Shown: positions 1-7,770 of the stretch, piece by piece
Layout: every line of letters begins with the position of its first letter
Numbering within the stretch: position 1 is the first letter of the stretch
NCBI GenBank assembly: GCA_937941715.1
Contig: CALDGX010000088.1
Location: 1 to 17,228 of the forward strand
Direction: 5' to 3'
From: an uncultured Chloracidobacterium sp.
GTDB lineage: Bacteria; Acidobacteriota; Blastocatellia; Pyrinomonadales; Pyrinomonadaceae
DNA length: 17,228 nucleotides
The notes under the pieces: model-generated
Databases searched by the model: none
What the model saw: the letters and a program-made list of their open reading frames with translations, nothing else
What the model was told of the DNA's origin: nothing
Position numbers and translations under genes: made by a program

Positions 1-1519
1 TGCTGAGCCAGGCGAACCAGTCGCCGTATTTCACATAAAAAGTCTGCGAGCCGTCTGATTTTGAAACGCTCCAGACTCGAGTGGCTTCCTGGTAGGTTGG
101 GGCTTCGTCGAGGACGTGGCCACGTTCACTGATGTAGGCGGTGACGCCGACGTTTGTGACACGAAGCACCGGGCGATTTGTCTCGACGGCTCGGAAAACT
201 GCATTTGCAAGATGCTGACGCAGCACCGGCGTAGGGCCGAGATAGCCGTCATTGGTCATTTCGATCAGCACGTCGGCTCCGTTTTTTACATATTCACGCG
301 AAAGCTGGCCAAAATGCGATTCGAAACAGATCATCACGCCGGCCTTGGCATCGCCTACCGGCAAGATGTCGTATTCGCGGCCATACGAAAAATTGCCGAC
401 AAACCCCGGCACGATCCGGTCAAGCGGCGACGGTACGGCTTCGCCAAACGGCAGCAGAAATATCTTGTCGTACTGCGCCGCTTCCCTGCCATCCGACCCG
501 ACCATCACCGCCGAATTAAAATATTTGCCGTTGGTAGCGTCGGGCTCCGCCGAGTTGAACAGCACACTCACATTATTTCGCCGAGCAAAATCCCCGATAA
601 ACTTCTGAAACTCCCGGTCATCGTTGTACATAAAGTTCATCGGCGATTCGGGGAGGATGACCGTTATTGGCAGGTCTCGTTCGATTATCGATCGATCGGA
701 ATTGATTTTTCTGACAGGGAGTTTTGTCACTTCTCTTTCGGATTCGCTGAATTGTCGATCTCGCAGTTCGTCAAGCCGTCGATAGTCAATGCCGCTCATC
801 GGCACGTTTGGTTGAATCGCAACAATCGTGGCGACTCCAGGTTGACCGTAGGAAATCATAGCGAGATTCCACATTGCATGTCCTACAAACAGACACAGCA
901 AGACCACAAGAATCCCTACATTGGCAAGGACCTCACGTTTTGATCTCTTTAAAATGAGAAGTGTTATGAACCCGCATACGGCGACGACTGCGAAGGAAAC
1001 GAGCCCCACACCACCTGTTGCAGCGAGTGAAATAGTGGTCGGATTAAATGCCTGCGAGTATCCAATAGCATTCCAGTTGTTCCCTGTCAGCCAATAACGC
1101 AGAAATTCGGTAAATACCCAAACGAACGGCGCGGCTAGGAATGCCCACGAACCGAACCTTCGCAATAAGACCGCCAGCACGCCCGCGAAGATCGCCGGGA
1201 AAAGGCCAGCTCCGGCGGTGGCGATCAGGACCAGCGAGTAGGCGAGCAGCGGCGGGAACGAGGCATAGTGGATCGGGGCGTACGCGAGCCACCAGCAGGT
1301 ACCGAAAAAGAAGACTGTGCCGAATAGCCAGCCGGTGACGAACGAACGCAACGTCGAGTCTTTCTCACGCTCGACTGCGCACATTAGCGGCACGAGTGCG
1401 AACCACGCTAGGAACCAATAATCAAAATCCGGAAACGCCGGGATAAGTAATATCGCTGAGGCAATTGCAAGCAAAACGCTTTTCAGATCTGGGAGGTATG
1501 CGCGTGGCCGGAGTGTCAT
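1..1519 (-). CDS. lnt: Apolipoprotein N-acyltransferase (partial, C-terminus off the left edge)
   Basis: Lnt transfers an acyl chain from phospholipid to the N-terminal cysteine of apolipoproteins in the inner membrane, the last step of lipoprotein maturation. Translating the minus strand from the ATG at 1519 gives 506 codons with no stop before the window edge. The first ~190 residues are hydrophobic membrane segments, followed by a nitrilase (CN-hydrolase) domain. The catalytic triad is visible: E291 in LPESPMNF, K352 in YDKIFLLPFGE and C398 in VMICFES, with spacing close to E. coli E267-K335-C387. The frame leaves the window just after the GDWF motif near the end of the periplasmic domain, so only the last transmembrane segment is probably missing. 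No good Shine-Dalgarno site is present, but an extended -10 box (TGC-TAAAAT) ends 6 nt before the ATG, suggesting a leaderless mRNA. Family identification is secure. Confidence 0.95.
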   Translation of the reverse strand, partial: MTLRPRAYLPDLKSVLLAIASAILLIPAFPDFDYWFLAWFALVPLMCAVEREKDSTLRSFVTGWLFGTVFFFGTCWWLAYAPIHYASFPPLLAYSLVLIATAGAGLFPAIFAGVLAVLLRRFGSWAFLAAPFVWVFTEFLRYWLTGNNWNAIGYSQAFNPTTISLAATGGVGLVSFAVVAVCGFITLLILKRSKREVLANVGILVVLLCLFVGHAMWNLAMISYGQPGVATIVAIQPNVPMSGIDYRRLDELRDRQFSESEREVTKLPVRKINSDRSIIERDLPITVILPESPMNFMYNDDREFQKFIGDFARRNNVSVLFNSAEPDATNGKYFNSAVMVGSDGREAAQYDKIFLLPFGEAVPSPLDRIVPGFVGNFSYGREYDILPVGDAKAGVMICFESHFGQLSREYVKNGADVLIEMTNDGYLGPTPVLRQHLANAVFRAVETNRPVLRVTNVGVTAYISERGHVLDEAPTYQEATRVWSVSKSDGSQTFYVKYGDWFAWLS

Positions 1520-1525
1520 CGGCTA

Positions 1526-1534
1526 ATTTTAGCA
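1526..1534 (-). promoter_or_regulatory. Extended -10 promoter element of lnt
   Basis: The minus strand reads TGC followed by TAAAAT (rc of 1526-1531), ending 6 nt before the lnt ATG. TGn-TAAAAT is an extended -10 type that tolerates a poor -35. No convincing -35 lies at 16-18 bp; a TTGACC is present but at 22 bp. If used, transcription would start at or next to the start codon. Confidence 0.45.
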
Positions 1535-1605
1535 GAATCCGCCCGCTGCATCAGGTCAAACTGAACGGTCATCAATTATACGTCAGGATCATATCGCCAG
1601 CGGGC

Positions 1606-1645
1606 ACATTTTTTGTCATTTGCAAAATGACATTTTTCGTCATTT
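1606..1645. repeat. Direct plus inverted repeat, operator-like, upstream of lnt
   Basis: Two 16-nt direct repeats lie at 1606-1621 and 1630-1645. They read ACATTTTTTGTCATTT and ACATTTTTCGTCATTT (15/16 identical, 24-bp period). Between them, 1614-1632 forms a perfect inverted repeat: TGTCATTT, GCA, AAATGACA. The combination looks like a cluster of binding sites for a dimeric regulator. It lies about 90-125 bp upstream of lnt. The hairpin has no U-tract, so a terminator is unlikely. The regulator is unknown. Confidence 0.5.
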
Positions 1646-1775
1646 TCGGTCAGATCGGTCGGTCAATCGTTCAAATTGAACTACCAAGCGTACAGACTTA
1701 CTCCACAAGCGATCAGAATGAACGAAATATTGTCGATTTTGCCTAATACGCTGTAAAACAGGGGTTTAACGAAGG

Positions 1776-1803
1776 AAAGCCCGGCCTTTTCGGCCGGGCT
1801 TTT
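1776..1803 (+). terminator. Strong GC-rich terminator hairpin
   Basis: Arms 1776-1786 and 1792-1802 are an 11-bp perfect inverted repeat (AAAGCCCGGCC and complement) around a 5-nt loop. A short T run follows on the plus strand, while on the minus strand the tail is T-poor (TTTCCTTCG), so plus orientation fits slightly better. No plus-strand gene is recognised upstream, so it may end an unannotated small RNA or stop transcripts entering from either side. Confidence 0.65.
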
Positions 1804-1990
1804 AATGGAAGGACAACTGAAGGAACGCTCGGAAGGTGTTCAAGCACAGTGGCAAACCATGCTCGGAGTAGTGATGGCGGCGGGGTCTTGACTAAGTCAT
1901 CAAGCTAGCCGATTCACTCTATTGCATATGGCGTGCCACAGACTGTGTGATGCAAATATCTCACTCACAATTATTGTCCTGCCAAAAACA

Positions 1991-2015
1991 AAAAGCCCAT
2001 ATTCATTGGGCTTTT
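1991..2015 (-). terminator. Rho-independent terminator of the TPR gene
   Basis: Nine-base arms at 1991-1999 and 2007-2015 (AAAAGCCCA and complement) enclose a 7-nt loop. On the minus strand the hairpin is followed by a T-rich tail (TTTTTGTTTTTGG counting the end of the stem). It lies about 80 bp past the stop of the minus-strand TPR gene at 2095, which it most likely ends. Confidence 0.8.
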
Positions 2016-2094
2016 CGCGAAAAAATAATTTTGGAATTTGGTTTGTCTTACAACTAACGCAAGAGAATGGGGCCGATTTATGGCCGGCCGCATA

Positions 2095-3885
2095 CTATTT
2101 CGAGCATCTTTCTGACAATCGTTGTAACCCGATCGCGTCCTGATTCTCCTGATCGATCTCCATTGCTGACGCAGCGTAGTTCTTTGCCTGCAGACAATCG
2201 CCCTTATCTACGTAGATCTTGCCGAGTGAAACATGAGCCTCAATGGTCCGATTGTCCCAGAATATTGACGTCTTGAATGAGCTTATCGCCTGATCGATAT
2301 CCCCGCGGCGAAGATGTATCTTTCCGAGCAGGAGATAACTTTCGGCACTCATCGGTTCACTTGCGAGGACCCGCCGCAATACCGCCATCGCCTCGTCGTC
2401 CTGGCCGTTCTTTACCATCGTGCGTGCCTGGGCAAGCAGCGTGTCTGATTCATTCATCAGCGGTTGGACGGCGACGCCTTGTTTTCGGCTGAGGATAACC
2501 GCGACGAAATCCTTCCGCGACGGCTGTTCTACCCTCAACGGAATTCCGTTGATCGATTTCGACTTGGTCCATTCGGTCTCAAGCGTCGCATAGCGGTTAT
2601 TGTTGGTGAGGTATCGTCGGGCCTGATTGTCCATGTCCGCCGCGGCCGGGTCTTTGATCTCACCAAGGGTTTTAGAAAGGATATAGTACGCTTCACCATC
2701 TCTCGGGTTTGAAACTATCGCCGAGCGAAACTGAGTTGCCGCATCCTGCAGGTTTCCACTCAGATAAAGCGAAACGGCGTAGTTGAACTTCACATTTCCA
2801 TCGTCAGTCGCAGCTTCGGCAGCCTTTTTGAGTAATTCGACACCTTCATTCAATAGCCCAGCTGCTCTGGCCGGATTTTTCTTTTCCGCACGAGACGCCT
2901 GTACCACGATCGCTCCGAGCGCATTGTACACGCTCGTGAGTTTCATATCTTCAGCAAGGGGGCGCAGCACCGCGATCGACCGTTCAAAATTGAATTGCTG
3001 GAGGTGCACTAATCCGATATAAAATGAGGCTTCTGCGAGGATGTCTTCGTTACATTGCGGAGCCCGGTTTTCAGCCTTCGCCTTTTCACGGCACTGCTGC
3101 TGGGTGTTGATAACTTGTTCAAAATAATTGATGGCGTCCGCGAACTTGCGTTGTCCCAGGTAGAGGTGAGCAAGTTCCAGTGCCGCATCTGAATATGTAC
3201 CATCCTGGGACACCTCGGCGTATAGCCGGATGGCGTTCTTCAAAAAGTTCTCACGTGCGTCACCTGTCGGAGAAAGCAGACCCTTGATGTAGGCCTCAAA
3301 TGCACGAGCCGGAACCTTGCTTGCGGTTTCGATCAGCTGATTCTGCGAAAACGGCAATGATTTGTCACGTTGATACAGTATTTGATACGCGATCTGTCCC
3401 TGTACCGACTGCAGATTGCCCAAGGCATCATTTAAATTGATGTCGCGGGTGATTCTGCGGCCGTCTGGTAATTCTTCGCTCATGAACCGTCCCTCGTTGA
3501 CACGAACGATCTTGGCCGTCACGTTAATCGTTGCGGCCGAATCACCCTGAGCCGGAATGATGTTATAGCGGCCGGAAACGAGTATGGTCGCATTTGTTTC
3601 GCGAGCCAGTTTGAGAGATGTTGCAAGACTCGGCAATGTAGTAAGCGGTATTCGTAGCTTTGATTGGACGATCTTTCGCTGGTCGTTCGAAATCACGTTC
3701 AGGTTGGGCACCCTCAGCAGGTTCGAAAGCGAATCGGCAAAACTCTCGCCGACCCAGTTAAATTCGGCCTTGTCCGACGTGTTTTCAAATGGAAGCACCA
3801 AGAGGGTGTCGACGGCCGACTGCGCCGGGATTTGGCACCACGCAAACAGGATAAAGCTCACAACTAACGCGTATCTCTTGACCAT
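2095..3885 (-). CDS. Exported TPR-repeat protein with N-terminal FlgO/TolB-like domain
   Basis: This 596-residue protein has an N-terminal signal peptide (MVKRYALVVSFILFAWCQIPAQS, probable cleavage near residue 23). Residues ~27-150 start with LLVLPFENTSDKAEFNWVGE and continue with SFADSLSNLL. This pattern is typical of FlgO/TolB-like N-terminal domains, which precede TPR arrays in many envelope proteins. TPR-type helical repeats then fill ~215-440 and ~480-590; the clearest are SYLLLGKIHLRRGDIDQAI and AHVSLGKIYVDKGDCLQAK. Such proteins act as periplasmic or outer-membrane scaffolds; no partner is identifiable here. The start at 3885 is supported by a G-rich run (GGGGG) shortly upstream and by the signal peptide. 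The gene begins 80 nt downstream of the tRNA-Glu gene on the same strand, past that gene's terminator, so it may partly rely on read-through. Specific function is unknown. Confidence 0.85.
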   Translation of the reverse strand: MVKRYALVVSFILFAWCQIPAQSAVDTLLVLPFENTSDKAEFNWVGESFADSLSNLLRVPNLNVISNDQRKIVQSKLRIPLTTLPSLATSLKLARETNATILVSGRYNIIPAQGDSAATINVTAKIVRVNEGRFMSEELPDGRRITRDINLNDALGNLQSVQGQIAYQILYQRDKSLPFSQNQLIETASKVPARAFEAYIKGLLSPTGDARENFLKNAIRLYAEVSQDGTYSDAALELAHLYLGQRKFADAINYFEQVINTQQQCREKAKAENRAPQCNEDILAEASFYIGLVHLQQFNFERSIAVLRPLAEDMKLTSVYNALGAIVVQASRAEKKNPARAAGLLNEGVELLKKAAEAATDDGNVKFNYAVSLYLSGNLQDAATQFRSAIVSNPRDGEAYYILSKTLGEIKDPAAADMDNQARRYLTNNNRYATLETEWTKSKSINGIPLRVEQPSRKDFVAVILSRKQGVAVQPLMNESDTLLAQARTMVKNGQDDEAMAVLRRVLASEPMSAESYLLLGKIHLRRGDIDQAISSFKTSIFWDNRTIEAHVSLGKIYVDKGDCLQAKNYAASAMEIDQENQDAIGLQRLSERCSK

Positions 3886-3897
3886 CTGACCCCCAAA

Positions 3898-3926
3898 CTA
3901 AAAAATTCGCCGTTGAGCGGCGAATT
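3898..3926 (-). terminator. Terminator of the tRNA-Glu transcript
   Basis: Arms 3904-3912 and 3918-3926 (AATTCGCCG and complement) form a 9-bp stem with a 5-nt loop. On the minus strand the stem runs straight into a T-tract. It lies between tRNA-Glu and the TPR gene, whose ATG is 13-20 nt further on, so it separates the two units. Confidence 0.85.
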
Positions 3927-3964
3927 CTATTAAAGTCTTATGATGCAAAACTTTCAAATAAGGA

Positions 3965-4039
3965 TGGTATCCGGTACGGGATTTGAACCCGTGTTGCCGC
4001 CGTGAAAGGGCGGTGTCCTAACCCCTAGACGAACCGGAC
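3965..4039 (-). tRNA. tRNA-Glu (anticodon TTC)
   Basis: The minus strand folds as a full cloverleaf. The acceptor arms are GTCCGGT and ACCGGAT (first pair G-U), and the D arm contains TCGTCTAGGGG. The anticodon stem CCGCC/GGCGG carries loop CTTTCAC (anticodon TTC), and the T arm reads ACGGG-TTCAAAT-CCCGT. Discriminator A and an encoded CCA (3965-3967) complete the 75-nt gene. The anticodon arm matches E. coli tRNA-Glu. Promoter, leader hairpin and terminator are all present, so it is a single-gene transcription unit. Confidence 0.97.
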
Positions 4040-4047
4040 ACAAGCAC

Positions 4048-4069
4048 GTTCGCCTGACTGCAGGCGAAC
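4048..4069 (-). other. Hairpin in the 5' leader of the tRNA-Glu precursor
   Basis: Perfect 9-bp inverted repeat (GTTCGCCTG at 4048-4056 and its complement at 4061-4069) with a 4-nt loop, between the -10 box and the mature tRNA 5' end at 4039. The predicted transcription start falls around 4067, so the primary transcript would begin with this hairpin. It has no U-tract and is unlikely to terminate. It could protect the 5' end or affect RNase P processing; this is inference. Confidence 0.6.
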
Positions 4070-4073
4070 ATAA

Positions 4074-4102
4074 AGAATATCGCACGCGGCAAAATGTGTC
4101 AA
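4074..4102 (-). promoter_or_regulatory. Sigma-70-type promoter of tRNA-Glu
   Basis: On the minus strand a perfect -35 box TTGACA (rc of 4097-4102) is followed after exactly 17 bp by -10 box TATTCT (rc of 4074-4079). The start point would fall near 4067, about 28 nt upstream of the mature tRNA. This is the strongest promoter match in the window. Confidence 0.85.
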
Positions 4103-4237
4103 ACGGCAGCCGGGTCAGTGCTTCAAAATATTGAACCCGCTTTGCCCGGCCGACGATCTTGAGCGAAAAATCGCGTTTAGATTACGATCGGTCAAAACTT
4201 GTGCCGAAGCTCGGCTTTATATTAAGGTTAAGCCACG

Positions 4238-6973
4238 ATGAAAAGAGTATTCCTGATCGACTCGATGTCGCATATATTTCGCGCCTTCTTTGCCCCGATG
4301 GGAATGCGCCAGGAGCCGATGCACAACAGTAAGGGACAGGTGACGCAAGCGGTTTTTGTGTTTACCAACATGCTGCGGAAGTTGCTCAATGACGAAAAGC
4401 CTGACTACGTAGCGGCCGTTTTTGACACTGCAGCCCCAACTTTTCGCCATGATTCATATGAGGCATATAAGGCGAACCGCGAGGCGATGCCGGACGACCT
4501 CGCATCTCAGCTGCCGTACATCATCCGGGTTTGTGAGGCTTTTAATATCCCGATCCTGAAGTTGGATGGGTACGAGGCGGACGACATTATCGGAACCCTC
4601 GCAAACGAATGCGCGGCAAAGGGCATGCAGGCCGTGATCGTCTCAAATGACAAGGATCTATGCCAACTCGTCCGTGACCCTTTCATAGTCGCGATGCGTC
4701 AAAACTCGCAGAACCTAAAACGAAAAGTGCCTGTTCCGCCGATCGAATGGTGTGACGAAGCTTGGGTCAAAAACAAATTTGGTTTACCGCCTGAAAAGAT
4801 CGTTGACCTTCTGGGTCTAATGGGCGATGCCGTCGATAATATTCCGGGCGCTCCGGGAATTGGTGAAAAAGGTGCCTTAAAGCTCGTACTCGAGTACGGC
4901 TCGGCTCTCGGAGCAATGGCAAATGCGGACAAGATCACGCACAAGACCTACCGTGAGAGCCTTCAGAATAACCAGGAGATCATCAAACAGTCGCTCGAAC
5001 TCGCCACTGTTCATACCTCGGTTCCGATCGACCTGGATATCGAATCCCTAAAGGCTCGTGAACCAAACCGACAGCTCGCGTTCGAATTGTTTCGCGAACT
5101 AGAATTCAAAACCCTGACCAATGAATTCTCGGGTCCCGGAACGGTGACGGTCCCGGACCAAAAATCCTCGGAAAATGGACTTTTCGACAATCAACCGAGG
5201 ATAGCGGCCGGCGTCGAAAGCAAATATACGATCATAAATAATGGCCGTTCACTTGACGATATGATTGGCCGGCTGATCGAAACAAACCGATGGAGCTATC
5301 ATGTCAACGATTCGAACACGAATGAAAAGGCCAGTTGCTATGAAAAACCGGGCCCGCGTGGCATTGGTTTCGGACTGGGTAACGGCGAAGCATTTTACGT
5401 AGACCTCGATGGTTTTACTGGAGGCAGGATCGAGGCCCTTCGTCAGATCAATTACGTGCTGACAAGTGAGAACTTCGCGAAGGCCGTCTTTGACGAAAAA
5501 CGGAACCTCGGATCGCTTCTCGGACTCGGCATCAGGCCTGTCGGCATTAAAGACGATGTGCTGATCGCAGCCTATCTTCTGGAATCGACGCGCACCAGTT
5601 ACCCGATCGCCTTTCTCGCCCAGATCTACGCGGATGTCGATGCGGCTCACTCGATTCCTGAAGGTTTCGACGAAGCTACATTCCGCACCGCCGAAAATGC
5701 TGATCTCGTCGCCCGTCTGGCGCCGATACTCAGGAAGAAACTTCGCGATAACAGTCTCGAAAAATTGTACGACGAGATTGAACTGCCGTTGATCCCGATC
5801 CTGGCGGAAATCGAATTGGCCGGCATGAAAGTCGACGGCGACAGCCTCAAGAAGTTCTCGGAGTATATCTCAGGCGAACTTGAATCACTTCGGGAAAAGA
5901 TCACAATAATCGCCGGACGAGAGTTCAATATTGGCTCGCCCAAACAGGTCGGCGAGGTTTTTGGCGAGCTTAATATCGAAACCGGCAAAAAGACCGCAAC
6001 CGGCCAAGTTTCCACCAGCCACGATGTATTGGTCGAATTGGCCGAAACCTACGAGATCGCAAGACATATCATTGACTACCGTGAACTCGATAAACTGCGG
6101 GCGACTTACGCCGACGCTCTGCCTAAAATGATCGCTTCGGACGGCCGCGTTCATGGCGCATTAAATCAGACAGTCGCCGCAACGGGACGATTGAGTTCTA
6201 CGGAGCCCAATTTGCAGAACATTCCGGTCCGAACCGAACTCGGCCAGCAGATTCGTAAGGCGTTTATCCCTGAAACCGGAAATAAGTTGATCTCGGCCGA
6301 CTATTCCCAACTCGAGCTACGGATACTTGCGCACATTACTCAAGATCCGCGGATGCTGGAGGCCTACAAGAATAATGAGGACATTCACTCACAAACCGCC
6401 CGGCTCGTTTTTGGTGCGACAACAGAAAAGGATCTCAAGGAAAAACGCAGGCTCGCGAAGATAGTTAATTTCGGCATCGCATACGCGGTCGAGGCGTTTG
6501 GGCTGTCACAACGGGTCGGTATCAGCCGGTCGGAGGCAAAACAAGTGATCGCCGATTACTTCGATACATACAAAGGCATACGCGATTATATGGACCGCAC
6601 GCCGGTCGAGGCCCGCGAAAAGGGCTACATCGCCTCGCTTTTTGGCCGGCGGCGATATTTCCCGTCGATCAACGATCGCAATTTCGCGGTCCGGTCTCGA
6701 GCGGAGCGTGAGGCGATCAATATGCCGATCCAGGGCACCGCCAGCGACATCGTTAAGATAGCGATGATCCGCGTCGCCAACGCACTTAGGGCCGAAAAAC
6801 TCGAAACTAGGATGATAATGCAGGTTCACGACGAACTTCTGTTCGAAGGGCCAGAATCGGAGATCGAGGCCGCAAATAGGCTGATTAAGCGCGAAATGGA
6901 AGCCGCGGCAACGCTCGACGTTCCACTAGTGGTTGAAATCGGTGTTGGTGATAACTGGATGGATGCAAAGTAA
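4238..6973 (+). CDS. polA: DNA polymerase I (5' nuclease + polymerase, degenerate 3'-5' exonuclease domain)
   Basis: DNA polymerase I fills gaps and removes RNA primers in replication and repair. The 911 residues match the usual ~900-930. The 5' nuclease domain (~1-290) shows its acidic sites: D63, D115-D116 in EADDIIG, D138 and D140 in SNDKDL, and GDAVDNIPG near 196-204. The polymerase domain (~510-911) has motif A DYSQLELR with D688, motif B from R737 through K741, F745 and Y749, and motif C QVHDELL with D865. The central domain (~320-500) lacks the proofreading acids: DxE is replaced by DSN near 358-360, the NLKYD region is KRN near 421-423, and the last motif reads AEN. So it is probably exonuclease-dead, as in Taq polymerase. 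Motif B reads YA rather than the usual YG (A750). A weak AAGG lies 10 nt before the ATG. It stands alone, with tRNA-Glu diverging upstream. Confidence 0.97.
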   Translation: MKRVFLIDSMSHIFRAFFAPMGMRQEPMHNSKGQVTQAVFVFTNMLRKLLNDEKPDYVAAVFDTAAPTFRHDSYEAYKANREAMPDDLASQLPYIIRVCEAFNIPILKLDGYEADDIIGTLANECAAKGMQAVIVSNDKDLCQLVRDPFIVAMRQNSQNLKRKVPVPPIEWCDEAWVKNKFGLPPEKIVDLLGLMGDAVDNIPGAPGIGEKGALKLVLEYGSALGAMANADKITHKTYRESLQNNQEIIKQSLELATVHTSVPIDLDIESLKAREPNRQLAFELFRELEFKTLTNEFSGPGTVTVPDQKSSENGLFDNQPRIAAGVESKYTIINNGRSLDDMIGRLIETNRWSYHVNDSNTNEKASCYEKPGPRGIGFGLGNGEAFYVDLDGFTGGRIEALRQINYVLTSENFAKAVFDEKRNLGSLLGLGIRPVGIKDDVLIAAYLLESTRTSYPIAFLAQIYADVDAAHSIPEGFDEATFRTAENADLVARLAPILRKKLRDNSLEKLYDEIELPLIPILAEIELAGMKVDGDSLKKFSEYISGELESLREKITIIAGREFNIGSPKQVGEVFGELNIETGKKTATGQVSTSHDVLVELAETYEIARHIIDYRELDKLRATYADALPKMIASDGRVHGALNQTVAATGRLSSTEPNLQNIPVRTELGQQIRKAFIPETGNKLISADYSQLELRILAHITQDPRMLEAYKNNEDIHSQTARLVFGATTEKDLKEKRRLAKIVNFGIAYAVEAFGLSQRVGISRSEAKQVIADYFDTYKGIRDYMDRTPVEAREKGYIASLFGRRRYFPSINDRNFAVRSRAEREAINMPIQGTASDIVKIAMIRVANALRAEKLETRMIMQVHDELLFEGPESEIEAANRLIKREMEAAATLDVPLVVEIGVGDNWMDAK

Positions 6974-7041
6974 AAAAAATGAATTTGTGACGCACGACAC
7001 GGATTTAGGTGCTGCGATCAATGTTATTCTTGGCTGATTCT

Positions 7042-7047
7042 TATAAA
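7042..7047 (+). promoter_or_regulatory. -10-like box just upstream of the PPOX-fold gene
   Basis: TATAAA ends 5 nt before the ATG at 7053. No good -35 is visible at 16-18 bp. If functional, transcription would begin within the start codon region, giving a leaderless mRNA, which fits the absence of a Shine-Dalgarno site. Confidence 0.35.
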
Positions 7048-7052
7048 GACCT

Positions 7053-7709
7053 ATGAGTGACCAATTAGAACCCACTAAGAAAACCACATTGAAACGTATT
7101 CCGAAACGCGGCAATTTTGACCGCGAGGTGATCAACTCGATCCTGGACGAAGCCTTTATTTGCCACGTCGGGTTTGTCGCTGATGGACAGCCCTATGTTA
7201 TCCCGACGGCATACGGCCGTGTAGGCAACGATCTCTACGTCCACGGCTCGTCTGCGAGCCGCTTGATGCGGTCACTGGCGGACGGGATAGACATATGCGT
7301 CACGGTCACACTGATCGATGGGCTGGTCCTCGCCCGTTCGGCATTTCATCATTCGATCAATTACCGCTCGATCGTGATCATCGGCAACGCCGAAATGGTC
7401 ACGGGTGACGAAGAAAAGATCAAAGCCCTTGAGGCATTTACTGAGCATCTGATCCCCGGACGCTGGAACGATGTTCGGCCGCCCACCGATCTTGAGTTGA
7501 AAGCAACGATCGTTCTTCGATTGCCGATCAACGAAGCGTCGGCAAAGATGCGTACCGGCGACCCTGTCGATGACGAGGCCGATTACACGCTTAGTGTGTG
7601 GGCCGGCGTCCTTCCCCTCGCCCTGAAAGCCGGGGAACCGATCCCCGACGCGAGGCTCAACCCTGACATCGAACCACAGGAATACGTCCAGCGATACAAG
7701 CGCTTTTAG
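7053..7709 (+). CDS. Pyridoxamine 5'-phosphate oxidase-fold (flavin-nucleotide-binding) protein
   Basis: A 218-residue protein of the PPOX-type FMN-binding split-barrel superfamily, closest in style to the NimA/COG3467 flavin-nucleotide-binding group. Supporting stretches are FDREVINSILDEAFICHVGF at the N-terminus (~22-41), QPYVIPTAYGRVGNDLYVHG (~46-65) then SSASRLMRSL, and LVLARSAFHHSINYRSIVI (~107-125), the typical second barrel half with its Ser/His/Asn-rich loop. Family members bind FMN or related cofactors and reduce small molecules; the substrate here cannot be told from sequence. No signal peptide, so cytoplasmic. No Shine-Dalgarno site precedes the ATG. The gene lies 79 nt after polA and 61 nt before the MFS gene, all on the plus strand, so co-expression is possible. 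An annotation as a general-stress or nitroreductase-like protein would be over-specific. Confidence 0.88.
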   Translation: MSDQLEPTKKTTLKRIPKRGNFDREVINSILDEAFICHVGFVADGQPYVIPTAYGRVGNDLYVHGSSASRLMRSLADGIDICVTVTLIDGLVLARSAFHHSINYRSIVIIGNAEMVTGDEEKIKALEAFTEHLIPGRWNDVRPPTDLELKATIVLRLPINEASAKMRTGDPVDDEADYTLSVWAGVLPLALKAGEPIPDARLNPDIEPQEYVQRYKRF

Positions 7710-7741
7710 CCAACCGATTCTGCCAAACTTTTTCTGTGTTG

Positions 7742-7754
7742 GACCGTCACGGTC
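7742..7754. repeat. Small palindrome upstream of the MFS gene
   Basis: GACCGT-C-ACGGTC is a perfect palindrome with 6-nt arms, centred 23 bp before the MFS start codon. It could be a half-site operator or weak hairpin near the ribosome binding region; it is short enough to be chance. Confidence 0.25.
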
Positions 7755-7770
7755 GCGGCAAGGTACTTTT

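Larger units (their letters stand above)
1520..2094. other. Gene-poor intergenic region between lnt and the TPR gene
   Basis: This 575-bp stretch holds the lnt -10 element, the repeat cluster at 1606-1645, a terminator hairpin at 1776-1802 and the TPR-gene terminator at 1991-2015. Short open frames exist here (such as 1805-1891 plus, 28 codons), but none has a convincing ribosome binding site or recognisable protein. I see no tRNA, rRNA or known RNA family. A small RNA ending at the 1776-1802 hairpin is possible, but no clear promoter for it is visible. Confidence 0.5.

Noticed and set aside
681..700. Clustered CGATCG/GATCGATC words here and at several other sites (e.g. 10338, 12603)
   Set aside because: They fall mostly in coding DNA as ATC/GAT/CGA codon runs without regular spacing, so I treat them as compositional rather than a repeat family.
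116..943. 275-codon plus-strand open frame
   Set aside because: It is antisense to lnt, whose minus-strand frame carries the complete catalytic triad. The plus translation is basic, rich in Arg/His and shows no known domain.
1805..1891. 28-codon plus-strand frame right after the 1776-1802 hairpin
   Set aside because: It starts inside the tail of a terminator, lacks a ribosome binding site and encodes nothing recognisable.
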